NCBI GenBank assembly: GCA_965230495.1 | Contig: OZ246004.1 | Span: 372,001 to 436,000, forward strand | Source of the DNA: JACJYM01 sp965230495 | GTDB lineage: Bacteria; Bacteroidota; Bacteroidia; Chitinophagales; Saprospiraceae | Reading direction: 5' to 3' | DNA length: 64,000 nt | Shown: positions 24,207 to 35,800 of the stretch, piece by piece | Layout: the number at the start of each line of letters is the position of its first letter | How positions within the stretch are numbered: position 1 is the stretch's first letter | Made by a program: the position numbers and the translations under genes | The notes under the pieces: generated by a model | Told to the model about the DNA's origin: nothing | Seen by the model: only the letters and a program-made list of their open reading frames with translations | The model's database searches: none

Positions 24207-27200
24207 ATGAATTCCAATATTAGCAAAGCTCTAATTCTGATCTTCTTATTTATTTCCACTCATAGTTGGGGACAAGTTATCGCAGATGGACTTCCTGGTT
24301 GTCTCGCTGTTGAGAACATGGTTGGAGTGGGGTGTGATGGAGGAACCACTTTTTATGGGATTAATGGATCTGACCAGTTTCAGGTCCAAAATGTGGATGG
24401 TGCGGCATGTTGTGATCCCGGACAAGGAGGTGATTGGAATAGTTACTTTGAGTTTGAAGAAATTGATATTTCATGTTTTTCAGATATTGAGATTAGTATG
24501 GATTATTCTGCTAGTACTGGCGGCTCGGGAGGCTTTGAAGATGATTCTCCAGGATCTCCTCTATTTGGATGTACCAATACAATTGTAGATAACAGCCATG
24601 ATCAAATAGTTTTTACATATATCTTGGATGGAGGTGCTGAAGTTCAATCACTATACGTCCATGGAGAAACACAAGCCGACTTTACTGGGACTTGGACGGA
24701 GGGACCTTTAAATGGGAATACACTTAGAATACGCATATATGCATCTAATAAAGCGACGGCAGAAATATTTTATTTTGAGAACCTAGAGATTAGTGCAACT
24801 ATTGAAGATATTGATGCAGGACCAGATATGTTATTATGTGATTTGGATCCGGTAAACCTAGCAGGAAGTGGTGAAGGAACCTGGAGTGGAGGATTAGGTG
24901 TTTTTTCGGATATAAATTCACCAACCAGTACATATACTCCTGATGCTTCAGAAAACAATTCAACCGTAATTTTAACTTATACAGGATGTTCTGTGTGTAG
25001 TGATTATCCTGAAGAAAGTGATATGGTAGAATTGACATTTACACCTTTAACCGCGGACCCGGCAGGACCATTAAATGTTTGTGATGACGGTTCTGGTTCA
25101 GGCATATTTGATTTAACTTCTTTAGATGGAACAGTGAATGGAGGAAGTGTATTAACAGTTAACTGGTATTCCGATGCAGGTTTGACAACTCCAATTGCAG
25201 ATCCGAGTAATTACTCATCTTCTGGAGGATTTGTTTTTGCAACAGTGACAGATGGTACTTGTGAGTCAGAAGCCGTATCTGTCGAACTTATCCTTGATGA
25301 AGCACCAACTTACCATCTATCAGGAGATGTAATTTTGTGTCCTGGAGATTGTGAAGATGTGATTTTTTATCTCGAAGAAGGATCTGGAACTTATGATCTC
25401 GACATAAGTATAACTTTTAGTGGAATTCCGATCAATTTTACAATGCCGAGTGTAATGACAGGAGTTAAAATTGAAATTTGTTATGATGGAACCGGAATCT
25501 TGCCGACCTATGATGCAGGAAGTATGGTTTTAACTATTCCAACTACTTATACTATTGATGGTACGGTTGATATTACCGGTATGAATGATGCCAATGATCC
25601 TTTTTGTGAAGGTGTATCAGATGGACAAATTTCAGCCCTTATTGATTTGTTGGATGCCCCTGAAGCCGGTGATCCGGATCCTTTGACTGAATGTGATGAA
25701 GGTGGAGGTTTTGCTACTTTTACCTTATCTGATGCGGACGCAGATGTACTTAATGGCGGTGCTGGGACAGTGATGTATTACAGTAATATGGACTTAACAA
25801 ATGAAATATTTAGCCCTTATAATACAATGACTACAACGGTTTATGCGGTGGTTGATGATGGAGTTTGTGTCAGTGAACCCGTAGAACTAGATTTGGAGGT
25901 TATTCTTGAAGGAGATGCAGGTAATGTATACATAACGTGCGAACCGGGAATGATATCTACTTTCTGTACAATATGCGATATAGATGGAGTGGCAGGAGAA
26001 ACCTTTTCACTATATTTTCATGCTGATGTGGCAGGACAGTATAATATAGTTTTAGAATATGTTATAGATGGAACACCTCAAATAGCTAATTATAATGATT
26101 TTACGGCTCCTGGATTTTTAGATGATTTTAATATCACACAAGTTTCAACTTTTACATTAATATCAGTAGAACATATTGGAGTTAGTTGTCCCGATGAATC
26201 AGATTTAGGAGATCCTGTGGTAATCAATTATGTTGTGAAACCGGATATTGATGAAATAGGACCATTATTTGGTTGTGATGAAGTTGTTTTACCAAATATT
26301 ACAGGCAGTAACTTCCCAACTACACCTTATTATTATGAAGGTAGTGGTGGAACTGGAAGTTTTTATTCTCCTGGAGATATCATTTCTACTGATGCTTTAC
26401 TTTATGTATATACGGGTCTTAATGGCTGTGAGGATGAAATAGAGGTGGTCGTTGATATTATAGGTAGTACAACATACGATCAACCGGAAAATGTTTTGCA
26501 GTGCGGATCATATGTTCTACAGGAAATAACAGGATCAGGAGTGGGAACAAATACACAATATTTCACAGAACCAGATGGTGGGGGAGTTGCTTATCCTGAA
26601 GGATATGAAATAACTCAAACTACTACTGGTGGAGGAACTATAACGTTGTTTATCTTTGATCCAACATCAGATTGTGCAACGAACGAACCCTTTTTTACCA
26701 TAACCTTAACCGAAGCTCCGGTTTTTTCTGTTGCAGATACTGTTTTGGCTTGTAGCCAATATATATTGTCAGAAATTACAGGAATGGACCTGTCGGGATC
26801 AGAATATTATAGTACAGAATCTGGAGGGTTGGGAGATGTTCTAATGGTTGGAGATACAATAATGATGAATGATACCATCTATGTATTTGATAGTTCTAAT
26901 GGTTGCGAAGTTACTGATAGTATCATAGTTGAAATAGAGTTTCCCATTAATGTAGGTGAAGAAACTTTTGTCAAATATTGCGAAGGATATGATGAATCCT
27001 TAAACTTTATGACCCTACTTATGGGAGACCCGGAATTAGGAGGTTTTTGGTCCGATACTAATGATACGGGAATAGATATTTCTGACTCTACAAGTGTTGA
27101 CATATCTACATTAGGAGTGGGTATATATAATTTTGAATATGCCAATGATTCTGAAGTATGTAGTGCCAATTCAGCTGGCTTGATTATTCAAATTGAGAAT

Positions 27201-29690
27201 GGACCCGATGCAGGAAAAGATACTACCTCAAACTATTGTGCTTCCAACAGCTTAGTTTTTAATCTAAATACTTTTGTAAGTGTTACTCCGGACGATTTTT
27301 TTGACAATGAGGAACAAGAAATAAGTGATCCCGCCTCAGTAGATTTATCTAATATGAGTGGACAGTTTGAGTATTATCATGTAGTAAGCTCAGGTAACTC
27401 TTGTATGTCCGATAGTTCCTTGATTGTTATAAATATTCAGGAATCAAATATGGCTGGAGATGAGGTAAGTACCAATGTCTGTATCGGTACCGTTGTTGAG
27501 TTGAGCACTTTATTACAAAATAATAATGGAGTAGGGGTCTTTGAAGATTTACAGAGTTCCGGAGGACTGTCAGGTAGTCAATTTGATAGTGACGGACTAT
27601 TAGAAGGAATTTATGATTTTAATCATATCATTTTGGCTTCTGGCAATTGCGAAGCTGACACAAGTTTACTTCATATACAGCTTTCTTCTTCCGTTTCTGC
27701 TGGTGAGATAGATACATTGAAAATTTGCTTTGGAGATGTTATAAGCCTCTTCGAAGGTTTAATAGATGAGGATGCCGGAGGCGAATTTTATCAAGATGGA
27801 AATGCGGGATCTGTGGATTCCGAATTTGATAGTAACAATTATGGTTTAGGTCAATTTGATTTTAAATATGTTGTTGGAGATGATATCGTTTGTCCAAAAG
27901 ATAGCCAAGATGTAGCTGTTATAGTGAATGAAATACCAGAGGTAGAGTTCATGCAAACTGATGTGTCATTTTGTCCAGGGCAAATACCTCAACTTATAGT
28001 AAATAATAATGGCCAAACGGATGTTAGATTTGATATGACTATTTATCTGGATGCTATCATAGAATTCCAATTATCTGATATACTTTTAAGCGAGCAGAAT
28101 GTTTACGATGTGGTAGTTGATGAAGGAGGAGTCACAGAACTGGCAGGGAATGAAATCATTTTGAACCAATATAACAGACAGTTTTTTGTTGAGATAACTA
28201 ATATTTCGAATGATTTATGTGAGCAGGACATATTTGAGCAATTTATGTTTGAGCCCTTATCGTCGGGTTATACAGAGATTGATACCATGATGTGTAATGG
28301 AGAATTTTTGGAAGTTGGAAATGATACTTATGATGAATTGAAACCAAATGGTACGACTATATTGACTGGGTTTAATGGCTGTGATAGCATTGTATACGTA
28401 AATATTCAATTTATGGATGCTGTTCAAGGGCCTGATTTTTTGCAAAGTGTTTGTAACCCTGATACGACCTTTACGATAGGAGATCAAGTTTTTGATATTA
28501 ATACCCCTTCAGGTGTAGCAACGATTTCAAACGGTTCTGTCGCTGGTTGTGACAGTATTGTAAATGTGACCATAATTTTCAATAGTTCTGCTGTAGGTCC
28601 GGAAGAAGTACGTTTTTCTTGTGATCCTTCAGAAGTCTTTGACTTTGATGGTTATATTTTTGATATAGATAATCCTTCAGGAACAGTACTTCTGGAAGGC
28701 ATGGCCTCTAACGGTTGCGATAGCACATATACCGTAAATATTAACTATGAATCCCATAATTCAGGAATTTTTGAATATTCTACGTGTGATTTGTTATATA
28801 GTGTGGAAATTGGAAATACTATGTTTGATATAAGCAAACCTAGTGGGCAAGTGACGCTTGAAGGTATGGCTACGAACGGGTGTGATAGTATTGTCGATGT
28901 AAACATATCTTTTACCGAATTTATAGTGGATATAGAAGTAGAACAAGGTGATTGTAATGGATCCATACAACAAGGAGTTAGCTTTGTAGAATCTACAGTT
29001 GACGGTGTTTTTCAGTACGAAATAAATGGAAGTGGAGTGTCTGAAGAAATAGAAAATCTACCTTACTTTATTGAATTATTGCCAGACGATTATAAGGTTT
29101 TGTTTATTAATTCGGACGGGTGTAAAGATTCTATTTCTTTTACTATCAATGAGAATCAGACATATGATTCGGAAATTGTAACAAGTGTTATTTCGGAAAA
29201 CTATTATGAATTGGGAATAGAAACAGATGGTGAAGTACAATCTTTGCTATGGACTCCATCATTTGGCCTTAGTTGTGTAGATTGTTCTAATCCAACTGTA
29301 GCCATACAACAGGAATCAACCTATACAGTAACTATTACATATGAAGATGGTTGTTCAGAACAGCTAAGCATAATCCTTGAATATACAGAAAAACCTGAAG
29401 TGTCTATTCCAAATATATTTACACCCAATGGAGATGGGCATAACGAAACATTTACATTAGATCATTTCGATCAATCTCTAATTATTAATCAATTCAGAAT
29501 ATATGATCGATGGGGCTCCTTGGTTTATTCTGTTCAAAATATTCCAATATCAGACAGTAAGAATGGATGGGATGGTAAGTTCAATGGAAAAAATGCGGAG
29601 ACAGGGGTTTACGTATATTACATCGAATTGATAAATCCTTTAACCGAAGTTATCGAGGTATTTCAAGGAGATTTAACACTATTGAGATAA
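24207..29690 (+). CDS. Giant repetitive surface adhesin with CHU_C (T9SS type B) domain
   Basis: The start at 24207 (MNSNISKALILIFLF, signal peptide ending HSWGQ) is chosen over an upstream GTG at 24126, which would add 27 residues before the leader. The 1827-aa product is acidic, glycine- and cysteine-containing, and modular. After an N-terminal jelly-roll-like part come Ig/SprB-like repeats (VNWYSDAGLTTPI type), then tandem modules such as CGSYVLQEITG and CSQYILSEITG of about 70 residues, then four modules ending NGCDSIV (28293-28913). A CHU_C sorting domain closes it (IPNIFTPNGDGHNETF, YDRWGSLVYS, NGWDGKFNGK). No enzyme motif is visible. It most likely mediates gliding or surface adhesion through T9SS. 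Confidence 0.92.
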   Translation: MNSNISKALILIFLFISTHSWGQVIADGLPGCLAVENMVGVGCDGGTTFYGINGSDQFQVQNVDGAACCDPGQGGDWNSYFEFEEIDISCFSDIEISMDYSASTGGSGGFEDDSPGSPLFGCTNTIVDNSHDQIVFTYILDGGAEVQSLYVHGETQADFTGTWTEGPLNGNTLRIRIYASNKATAEIFYFENLEISATIEDIDAGPDMLLCDLDPVNLAGSGEGTWSGGLGVFSDINSPTSTYTPDASENNSTVILTYTGCSVCSDYPEESDMVELTFTPLTADPAGPLNVCDDGSGSGIFDLTSLDGTVNGGSVLTVNWYSDAGLTTPIADPSNYSSSGGFVFATVTDGTCESEAVSVELILDEAPTYHLSGDVILCPGDCEDVIFYLEEGSGTYDLDISITFSGIPINFTMPSVMTGVKIEICYDGTGILPTYDAGSMVLTIPTTYTIDGTVDITGMNDANDPFCEGVSDGQISALIDLLDAPEAGDPDPLTECDEGGGFATFTLSDADADVLNGGAGTVMYYSNMDLTNEIFSPYNTMTTTVYAVVDDGVCVSEPVELDLEVILEGDAGNVYITCEPGMISTFCTICDIDGVAGETFSLYFHADVAGQYNIVLEYVIDGTPQIANYNDFTAPGFLDDFNITQVSTFTLISVEHIGVSCPDESDLGDPVVINYVVKPDIDEIGPLFGCDEVVLPNITGSNFPTTPYYYEGSGGTGSFYSPGDIISTDALLYVYTGLNGCEDEIEVVVDIIGSTTYDQPENVLQCGSYVLQEITGSGVGTNTQYFTEPDGGGVAYPEGYEITQTTTGGGTITLFIFDPTSDCATNEPFFTITLTEAPVFSVADTVLACSQYILSEITGMDLSGSEYYSTESGGLGDVLMVGDTIMMNDTIYVFDSSNGCEVTDSIIVEIEFPINVGEETFVKYCEGYDESLNFMTLLMGDPELGGFWSDTNDTGIDISDSTSVDISTLGVGIYNFEYANDSEVCSANSAGLIIQIENGPDAGKDTTSNYCASNSLVFNLNTFVSVTPDDFFDNEEQEISDPASVDLSNMSGQFEYYHVVSSGNSCMSDSSLIVINIQESNMAGDEVSTNVCIGTVVELSTLLQNNNGVGVFEDLQSSGGLSGSQFDSDGLLEGIYDFNHIILASGNCEADTSLLHIQLSSSVSAGEIDTLKICFGDVISLFEGLIDEDAGGEFYQDGNAGSVDSEFDSNNYGLGQFDFKYVVGDDIVCPKDSQDVAVIVNEIPEVEFMQTDVSFCPGQIPQLIVNNNGQTDVRFDMTIYLDAIIEFQLSDILLSEQNVYDVVVDEGGVTELAGNEIILNQYNRQFFVEITNISNDLCEQDIFEQFMFEPLSSGYTEIDTMMCNGEFLEVGNDTYDELKPNGTTILTGFNGCDSIVYVNIQFMDAVQGPDFLQSVCNPDTTFTIGDQVFDINTPSGVATISNGSVAGCDSIVNVTIIFNSSAVGPEEVRFSCDPSEVFDFDGYIFDIDNPSGTVLLEGMASNGCDSTYTVNINYESHNSGIFEYSTCDLLYSVEIGNTMFDISKPSGQVTLEGMATNGCDSIVDVNISFTEFIVDIEVEQGDCNGSIQQGVSFVESTVDGVFQYEINGSGVSEEIENLPYFIELLPDDYKVLFINSDGCKDSISFTINENQTYDSEIVTSVISENYYELGIETDGEVQSLLWTPSFGLSCVDCSNPTVAIQQESTYTVTITYEDGCSEQLSIILEYTEKPEVSIPNIFTPNGDGHNETFTLDHFDQSLIINQFRIYDRWGSLVYSVQNIPISDSKNGWDGKFNGKNAETGVYVYYIELINPLTEVIEVFQGDLTLLR
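28293..28913 (+). repeat. Four tandem modules ending in NGCDSIV/CDSTY in the giant adhesin
   Basis: Four units of about 50-57 residues each begin with a Cys (CNGEF, CNPDT, CDPSE, CDLLY), carry an F/YD-I/L-P-SG/NG segment and end in GCDSI(V)xVNI. Protein-level similarity is clear while the DNA has diverged, so this is an old duplication. A single related module occurs in the adhesin at 12187-14055. Confidence 0.85.
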
Positions 29691-29839
29691 TACTCGGAGT
29701 TTGTATATAGAAGCCTTCAAATTTAATATAGAAACAAAAAAGTAATTTTTTTTGTGTAATTTGTATAGATGTGATCGTCTATTCGGAAAAGACTAGAATA
29801 ATTGGGTCTTAATTTCTTGATAGTAGTAAATATTTATGT

Positions 29840-32800
29840 ATGAAAGTAATACTTATGATTTTGTCCTTGGTACTTGGAATGTTTGTTTTTGAAAATAAAG
29901 GCAGTGATTTTGACTATAAAAAGGCCTGGCAGGAAGTTGAAACATTGATTAAAGATCGACTTCCTCAATCTGCTTTAGAAAGAGTGGAAATAATTCTTGA
30001 GAACGCCAAAAAAGAAGATCGTATTAATCATAAATTGAAGGCCATCAAATATATTAGTAAGTTGAACGTAGAGCTAAACGAAGAAGGAATCGTCATGAGC
30101 ATCGATAGGTTGAACAAAGAAATTCAACTTTCGAAGAACGAAGATAAGAATGTATTAACCTCGTACCTAGCAGAATTACTTCATAATTATTTTAATCAGA
30201 ATAGATGGAATATATCTCAAAGAACGCATATTGATGGGAATCTGAGTAAAGATGTCAAAACATGGAGTTCAAGAAACTTTATAGAAAATATAGGGACTCT
30301 TTATCTCTCTTCGATTGAAAATCCGGAAAAGCTTCAAAAACCGATAAAGAACTATCTCCTCCTTTTAAATAAGGATGTTAAAGGAGAGATTTATAGACCT
30401 ACTTTATATTATTTGTTGGTGGATAGATGTTTTCGATACTTTTCTCAATATCATACAGATCTACCTCGCTCAATAGATGCATTTTATATTGATAAACCGG
30501 AATATCTTACCAAACGCAACCTTTTTAGGGAATTAGAAATAGTATCAAATGATAAATTGTCTTTTGATTATCAACTTCTAAAATTGTATCAACAAGTAAT
30601 ATCTATAGCGTCGACATCAAATGATTTTACAGCATTATTAGATTATGATCTAAAGAGGTTAAAATTTGTAGCAACAAAAGGAGCTTTTGATAAAAAGGAT
30701 AGCATCTATCTGAAATCGCTAGAAGACTTAATAGAACAAACTGATGACGACATAGCTTACAAAGCACAAATACTCTATGAGAAGGCTGTTAAGATGAGTC
30801 AGTTGGCCTCATCTGATAGTGAGTTGAGAGAAGTAGTTGGTTTATGTGATAAGGTTATAAATCAATATGGCGATGAGTTAGGAGGAAGAAATTGTAAATC
30901 TCTTAAACAGAGACTTGTAGCCAAAGAGCTTAACATTGTACTAGATGAATATCATCCTACAAATAGGGGCATACTTTGTCAACTAAAATATAAGAATATT
31001 TCAGATTTATTTGTCAGGATAATTCCGGCTGAGGGACTAAAAGAAAAACTCGATAGAAAAGATAAGGTTAGTATCAACAAAATACTAAGAAAACAAGAGG
31101 CCATTAGATATGAAAATTTAACTCTAGAAGACACTGTTAGATTGGTAACACGAAACTCTGAAATAATTCTGGAACCTTTGCCAATAGGTGATTATATCTT
31201 GTTGTGTTCACCAAATGCTGATTTTAAGCATGATTTTACATACCATTACTTCTCTGTAAGTGATCTGAGTTTATTAACACATGATGAGGGTAATAAAAAG
31301 GTTTTTGTGGTGATGGATAGGAAGTCCGGTAAGGCTATATCAGGCGTACAAGCGGATGTGTTTATGCATTATTGGGATAGAAATGAGAGAAAAAGAAAGC
31401 AAATTACTTCTGGATCATTTCATACTGACAACAGAGGAATCTTTTACCTTACTAAATCTGATCAAAATAAGCATGTTACTATTGAATTAAAAAATGGTGA
31501 TGACAGATTTACTAGTCCTCATCAGATATATTTAGGTGCTGATTATGATAAAAAAGAGAGGAAAGTGGCAGAAGTGTTTTTGGATAGAGCAATATACAGA
31601 CCTGGTCAGACACTGCATTTCAAAAGTATTGTAATGGCTTATAGTATAGAGGAAATACCTCGTATAATTACCAAAGAACCAATAGAAGTTGCATTGTATG
31701 ATGCCAACGGACAAGAAGTCTCCAGGTTTAAAACAGAGACCAATGATTTTGGAAGTATTCATTCCTCATTTATTATTCCAAATTCCGGACTCAATGGTAA
31801 TTACTCATTACGTTTAAAAGGCAATGATATAAATGCCTATAAACAGGTAAGGGTAGAGGAGTACAAGAGACCTAATTTTAAAGTTGAAATAACCAAACCG
31901 GAAAATCAGTATGTAATTGGTGATTCAGTGGCGACAAAAATAAAGGCATCAAATTATGCAGGAGTTGCGTTGGATGGTGCGAAGTTTAGGTATAAGATAA
32001 CAAGGGGTGTAAGTTTTCCCTACTGGCCATGGTATAGAAGAATTACACCAGTTTCCAATACAACCATCATAGATTTGGGTAATGGGGAATTAAATGACAA
32101 AGGCGAATATGAAATTCTTTTCTTAGCAGCTGATGATCCTTTACAGAATAAGACTAACAATCCACGTTTTGATTATTTTATTGAGGTTGATGTAACAGAT
32201 ATAAATGGAGAAACCCAGTCTTCGTCTATTCACGTACTGGCTCAGCACAAGGGCTTTTCGTTAAGTTATAATCTGAAGGGAGAAATAGATAAGTCTGATC
32301 TCGATAGTCTGGTAGTAGAAGCGAAGCTTATTTCCGGAAGTACTATTGGCGTAAGAGGAAGTCTGCAAATAATAAAGCTTCAGGAGCCTAAAAGAGTATT
32401 ACTGAAGAAGAAAATTGACATTGTTCCTTTATTAAATAGAAGTGACAAATATAGAACGTGGTTGCCAGGATATACTCCAACTTATTCTGCTGATCTGGAG
32501 ACTTGGCCCGAAGATAAACAAGTGTATCAGGGAGTATTTGATAGCGGCAAAAATGCTTTTTCATCTTGGCAAAATTTAGAGGCGGGAGTATATAAAATAT
32601 TTACTCAATCTAAAGATAATTATGGAAATGATGTAGAATTTACCGACTATATTGTATTAACAGATTTTGACAAAAAAACTTTCCCAAAGGCTGATTATCT
32701 ATTCACCCAATTAAATAAAAGTACTTATCAGCCGGGAGACTTATTTGAATTAGATTTAGGTTCTCCGAAAGAAAATATTCATGCATATATTCTTAAGGGT

Positions 32801-35800
32801 AATGTTACCGGGGTCACACCGTTGGGATGGTTTGAAATTAACAATTCTAACAATTATAGTTTTACAATTTCAGATCAGGATTTAGGTGGTTTTTATTTGA
32901 ATATCCTTTTTGTAAAGGAAAATCAAATCATTGAAAAAAGGATCATGGTTAATGTTCCATGGAAATCAAAGGATCTGAATGTTACTTTCGAAACTTTTAG
33001 AGATATTCTTGAGCCAGGAGAGAAAGAAGAATGGAAAATTAAGATAAGCGGAAAGAAATCTGATATTGTACTTTATGAAATTTTGGCATCAATGTATGAT
33101 GCGTCCTTAGATGCATTTACATTAGATAATTGGTCTAAGAAATTTTATCCTAATCGAGCAATCATACTACATGTGATGGCCCTAGGATTTAATAATTCTG
33201 GAGGCAGGAACTATATACATAATTTTTTCGAACCTATTGAAAACATACAAATACCGCATTTGTTAGGCCTTGAAGCTAATATGCATAGAAGATACTATGC
33301 TAAAGCAATGAGTAGAGGAGGCCGACCTGAGATGATGGAAATGGGAGCTCCTATGATGGACGGAGTAAGAGAGAGTGCGTCTAATGCAGTACAAATTGAT
33401 GGAGTTAAGGTTGAGGATGATGAAATTTATCATATTGATGCCAACGCAGACAATCAGAAGACTGCTAAAAAAGAAGAGGAGATTGTACCCAAATTGAGAA
33501 AAAACCTTGATGAACTGGTTTTCTTCTACCCTAGACTGAAGACAGACGAAGAGGGTAATTTCGTTATTAGCTTCACTATGAATGAAGCCCTCACGGAATG
33601 GAAGTTTAGATTACTGGCACATTCCAAAGAATTGGCTTCTGCTTATGCCGAAAGGATAATAAAGACACAAAAGGAAATTATGGTATTACCTAATTTGCCA
33701 AGATTTCTAAGACAAATGGATAGAATTCAGATTTCTACTAAAATAGCTAATTTATTGAAGGAAGATATAGCTGGAACAGCAAAAATAAAACTTTTCAACG
33801 CTCTTAATGGAAACGAAGTAACCAATCTTTTTATCAAGAAGGATACTGAGCAGCGGATAAATTTAACCAAAGAGGACAATGAGAACGTATCCTGGTGGTT
33901 AGATGTTCCTAATGTTGCTTATCCGGTTAAGTATCAAATATTCGCATCTACTGCTAATCATTCAGATGGACAAGAGGGAATTTTGCCATTAGTTACTAAC
34001 CGAACGTTGGTAACAGAAACCATGCCTATACAAATACGAGGAGGAGAGACCAAAGAGGTAAATTTTAAGGCATTAAAGAACAACAATTCGAAAACCAAGA
34101 TTGATCATCTGTATCGAGTGGATATTGTTTCTAATCCGCTTTGGTATGCTATTCAAAGTTTACCCTATTTGATGGAATATCCTTATGAATGTACCGAACA
34201 GTTGATAAATAGATTATATGCCAATAGATTAGCTTCTGAGATTGCAAATAAGCATCCGAAGATCAAATCAGTTTTTGATCAATGGAAAGGCAGTGAAACT
34301 GCTCTACTTAGTAATTTAAATAAAAATGAAGCTTTGAAGTCTGCCATAATTGAAGAGACACCTTGGGTAAGAGACGCCATGAGTGAAGAAGAGCAGAAAA
34401 GGAATATTGCTTTGCTATTTGATATGAATAAGATGTCTTCTGAGCTTTCAAGTACATTGCAAAAGATAAAGGAAAGACAGTATTCTAATGGAGGCTTTCC
34501 GTGGTTTAATGGTGGAAGAGCTCACGATTATATAAGTCAATATGTAATAGAAAGTTTAGGCCATATGAAGCAGCTTGACCTGTTGGATGAAGAAAATAGT
34601 GATTTGGATTGGATGCACAAGGCAATATCATTTATAGATTTAAGAGTTAAAGAGAGGTACGAAGAACTTTTGGAACATATAGAGAGACATGGTGGAGATA
34701 TTAACGCAGATCATTTAAATTCGTTAGATATTCATTATTTGTATTGTAGATCTTTTTTTACGGAATTGCCCATTCCCAATAATTCGATGACGGCTTTTAA
34801 TTATTATCAAGAACAAGCCAAAAAATACTGGAAGCGTAAGACCATTTACCAGACTGCTTTGTTGGGAATGTCATTATATCGTTGGGATAATAGCTTCGAT
34901 GTATTTGCAATAACAGAATCTTTAAAGCAAAGGTCATTATTTAATGAAGAGTTGGGAGTGTATTGGAATGAAGGTAATGGATATTATTGGGATCAGTTAC
35001 CCATAGAAAAACATGCTACTGCATTAGAGCTTTTTGTGGAAACAGAATATGATGAAGGATTAGTTGAGGAACTTAAGAGATGGTTGTTAAATAATAAACG
35101 AACCAATAGGTGGAAAACTACAAAAGGCACGGCTGCTGCAATATATACATTGTTACTTTCTGGTGAGAAAGGGATCAATGAAGCACTTATTGATTCCGAA
35201 CCACTTATAGTTTCAGCCAACAATAAAAGAATTGAGAAAGTAGAAAGTATAGAAGCTGGAACAGGATATTATACCATTATAGATCAGAGAGGAGACAAAG
35301 TTGAGACTTCGGATGGTGACTTGGAAATAGAGAATCCTAATGAATCAACAGCTTGGGTCTCGGCGTATTACCAATATTTTGAGAACTTGGATAAGATAAA
35401 GAGTGATAATGAAAATCCATTCAGTATAACTAAGGAGTATTATCATAAGGTAGAGGGAAAAAATGGTTCTAAATTGGTGGAAATTAGCAGTGCCAAACCA
35501 CTACAGGTAGGAGATAAAGTCGTAGTCAGAATGGTAGTAAGATCTAATAGAGAAATGGAATTTGTACACCTTAAAGACATGAGACCTTCATGTCTGGAGC
35601 CAAAGAATGTTTTTAGTGGCTATAGATGGCAAGGAACTCTGGGATATTACGAAACAACAAAGGATTTAGGGACCCACTTCTTTATTGATCATTTGTCAAA
35701 AGGCACTCACATATTAGAATATGAGACAGTAGTAGCTCATAAAGGAGACTTTTCTACTGGCATAGCTAATTTACAATGTATGTATGCTCCGGAGTTTAAT

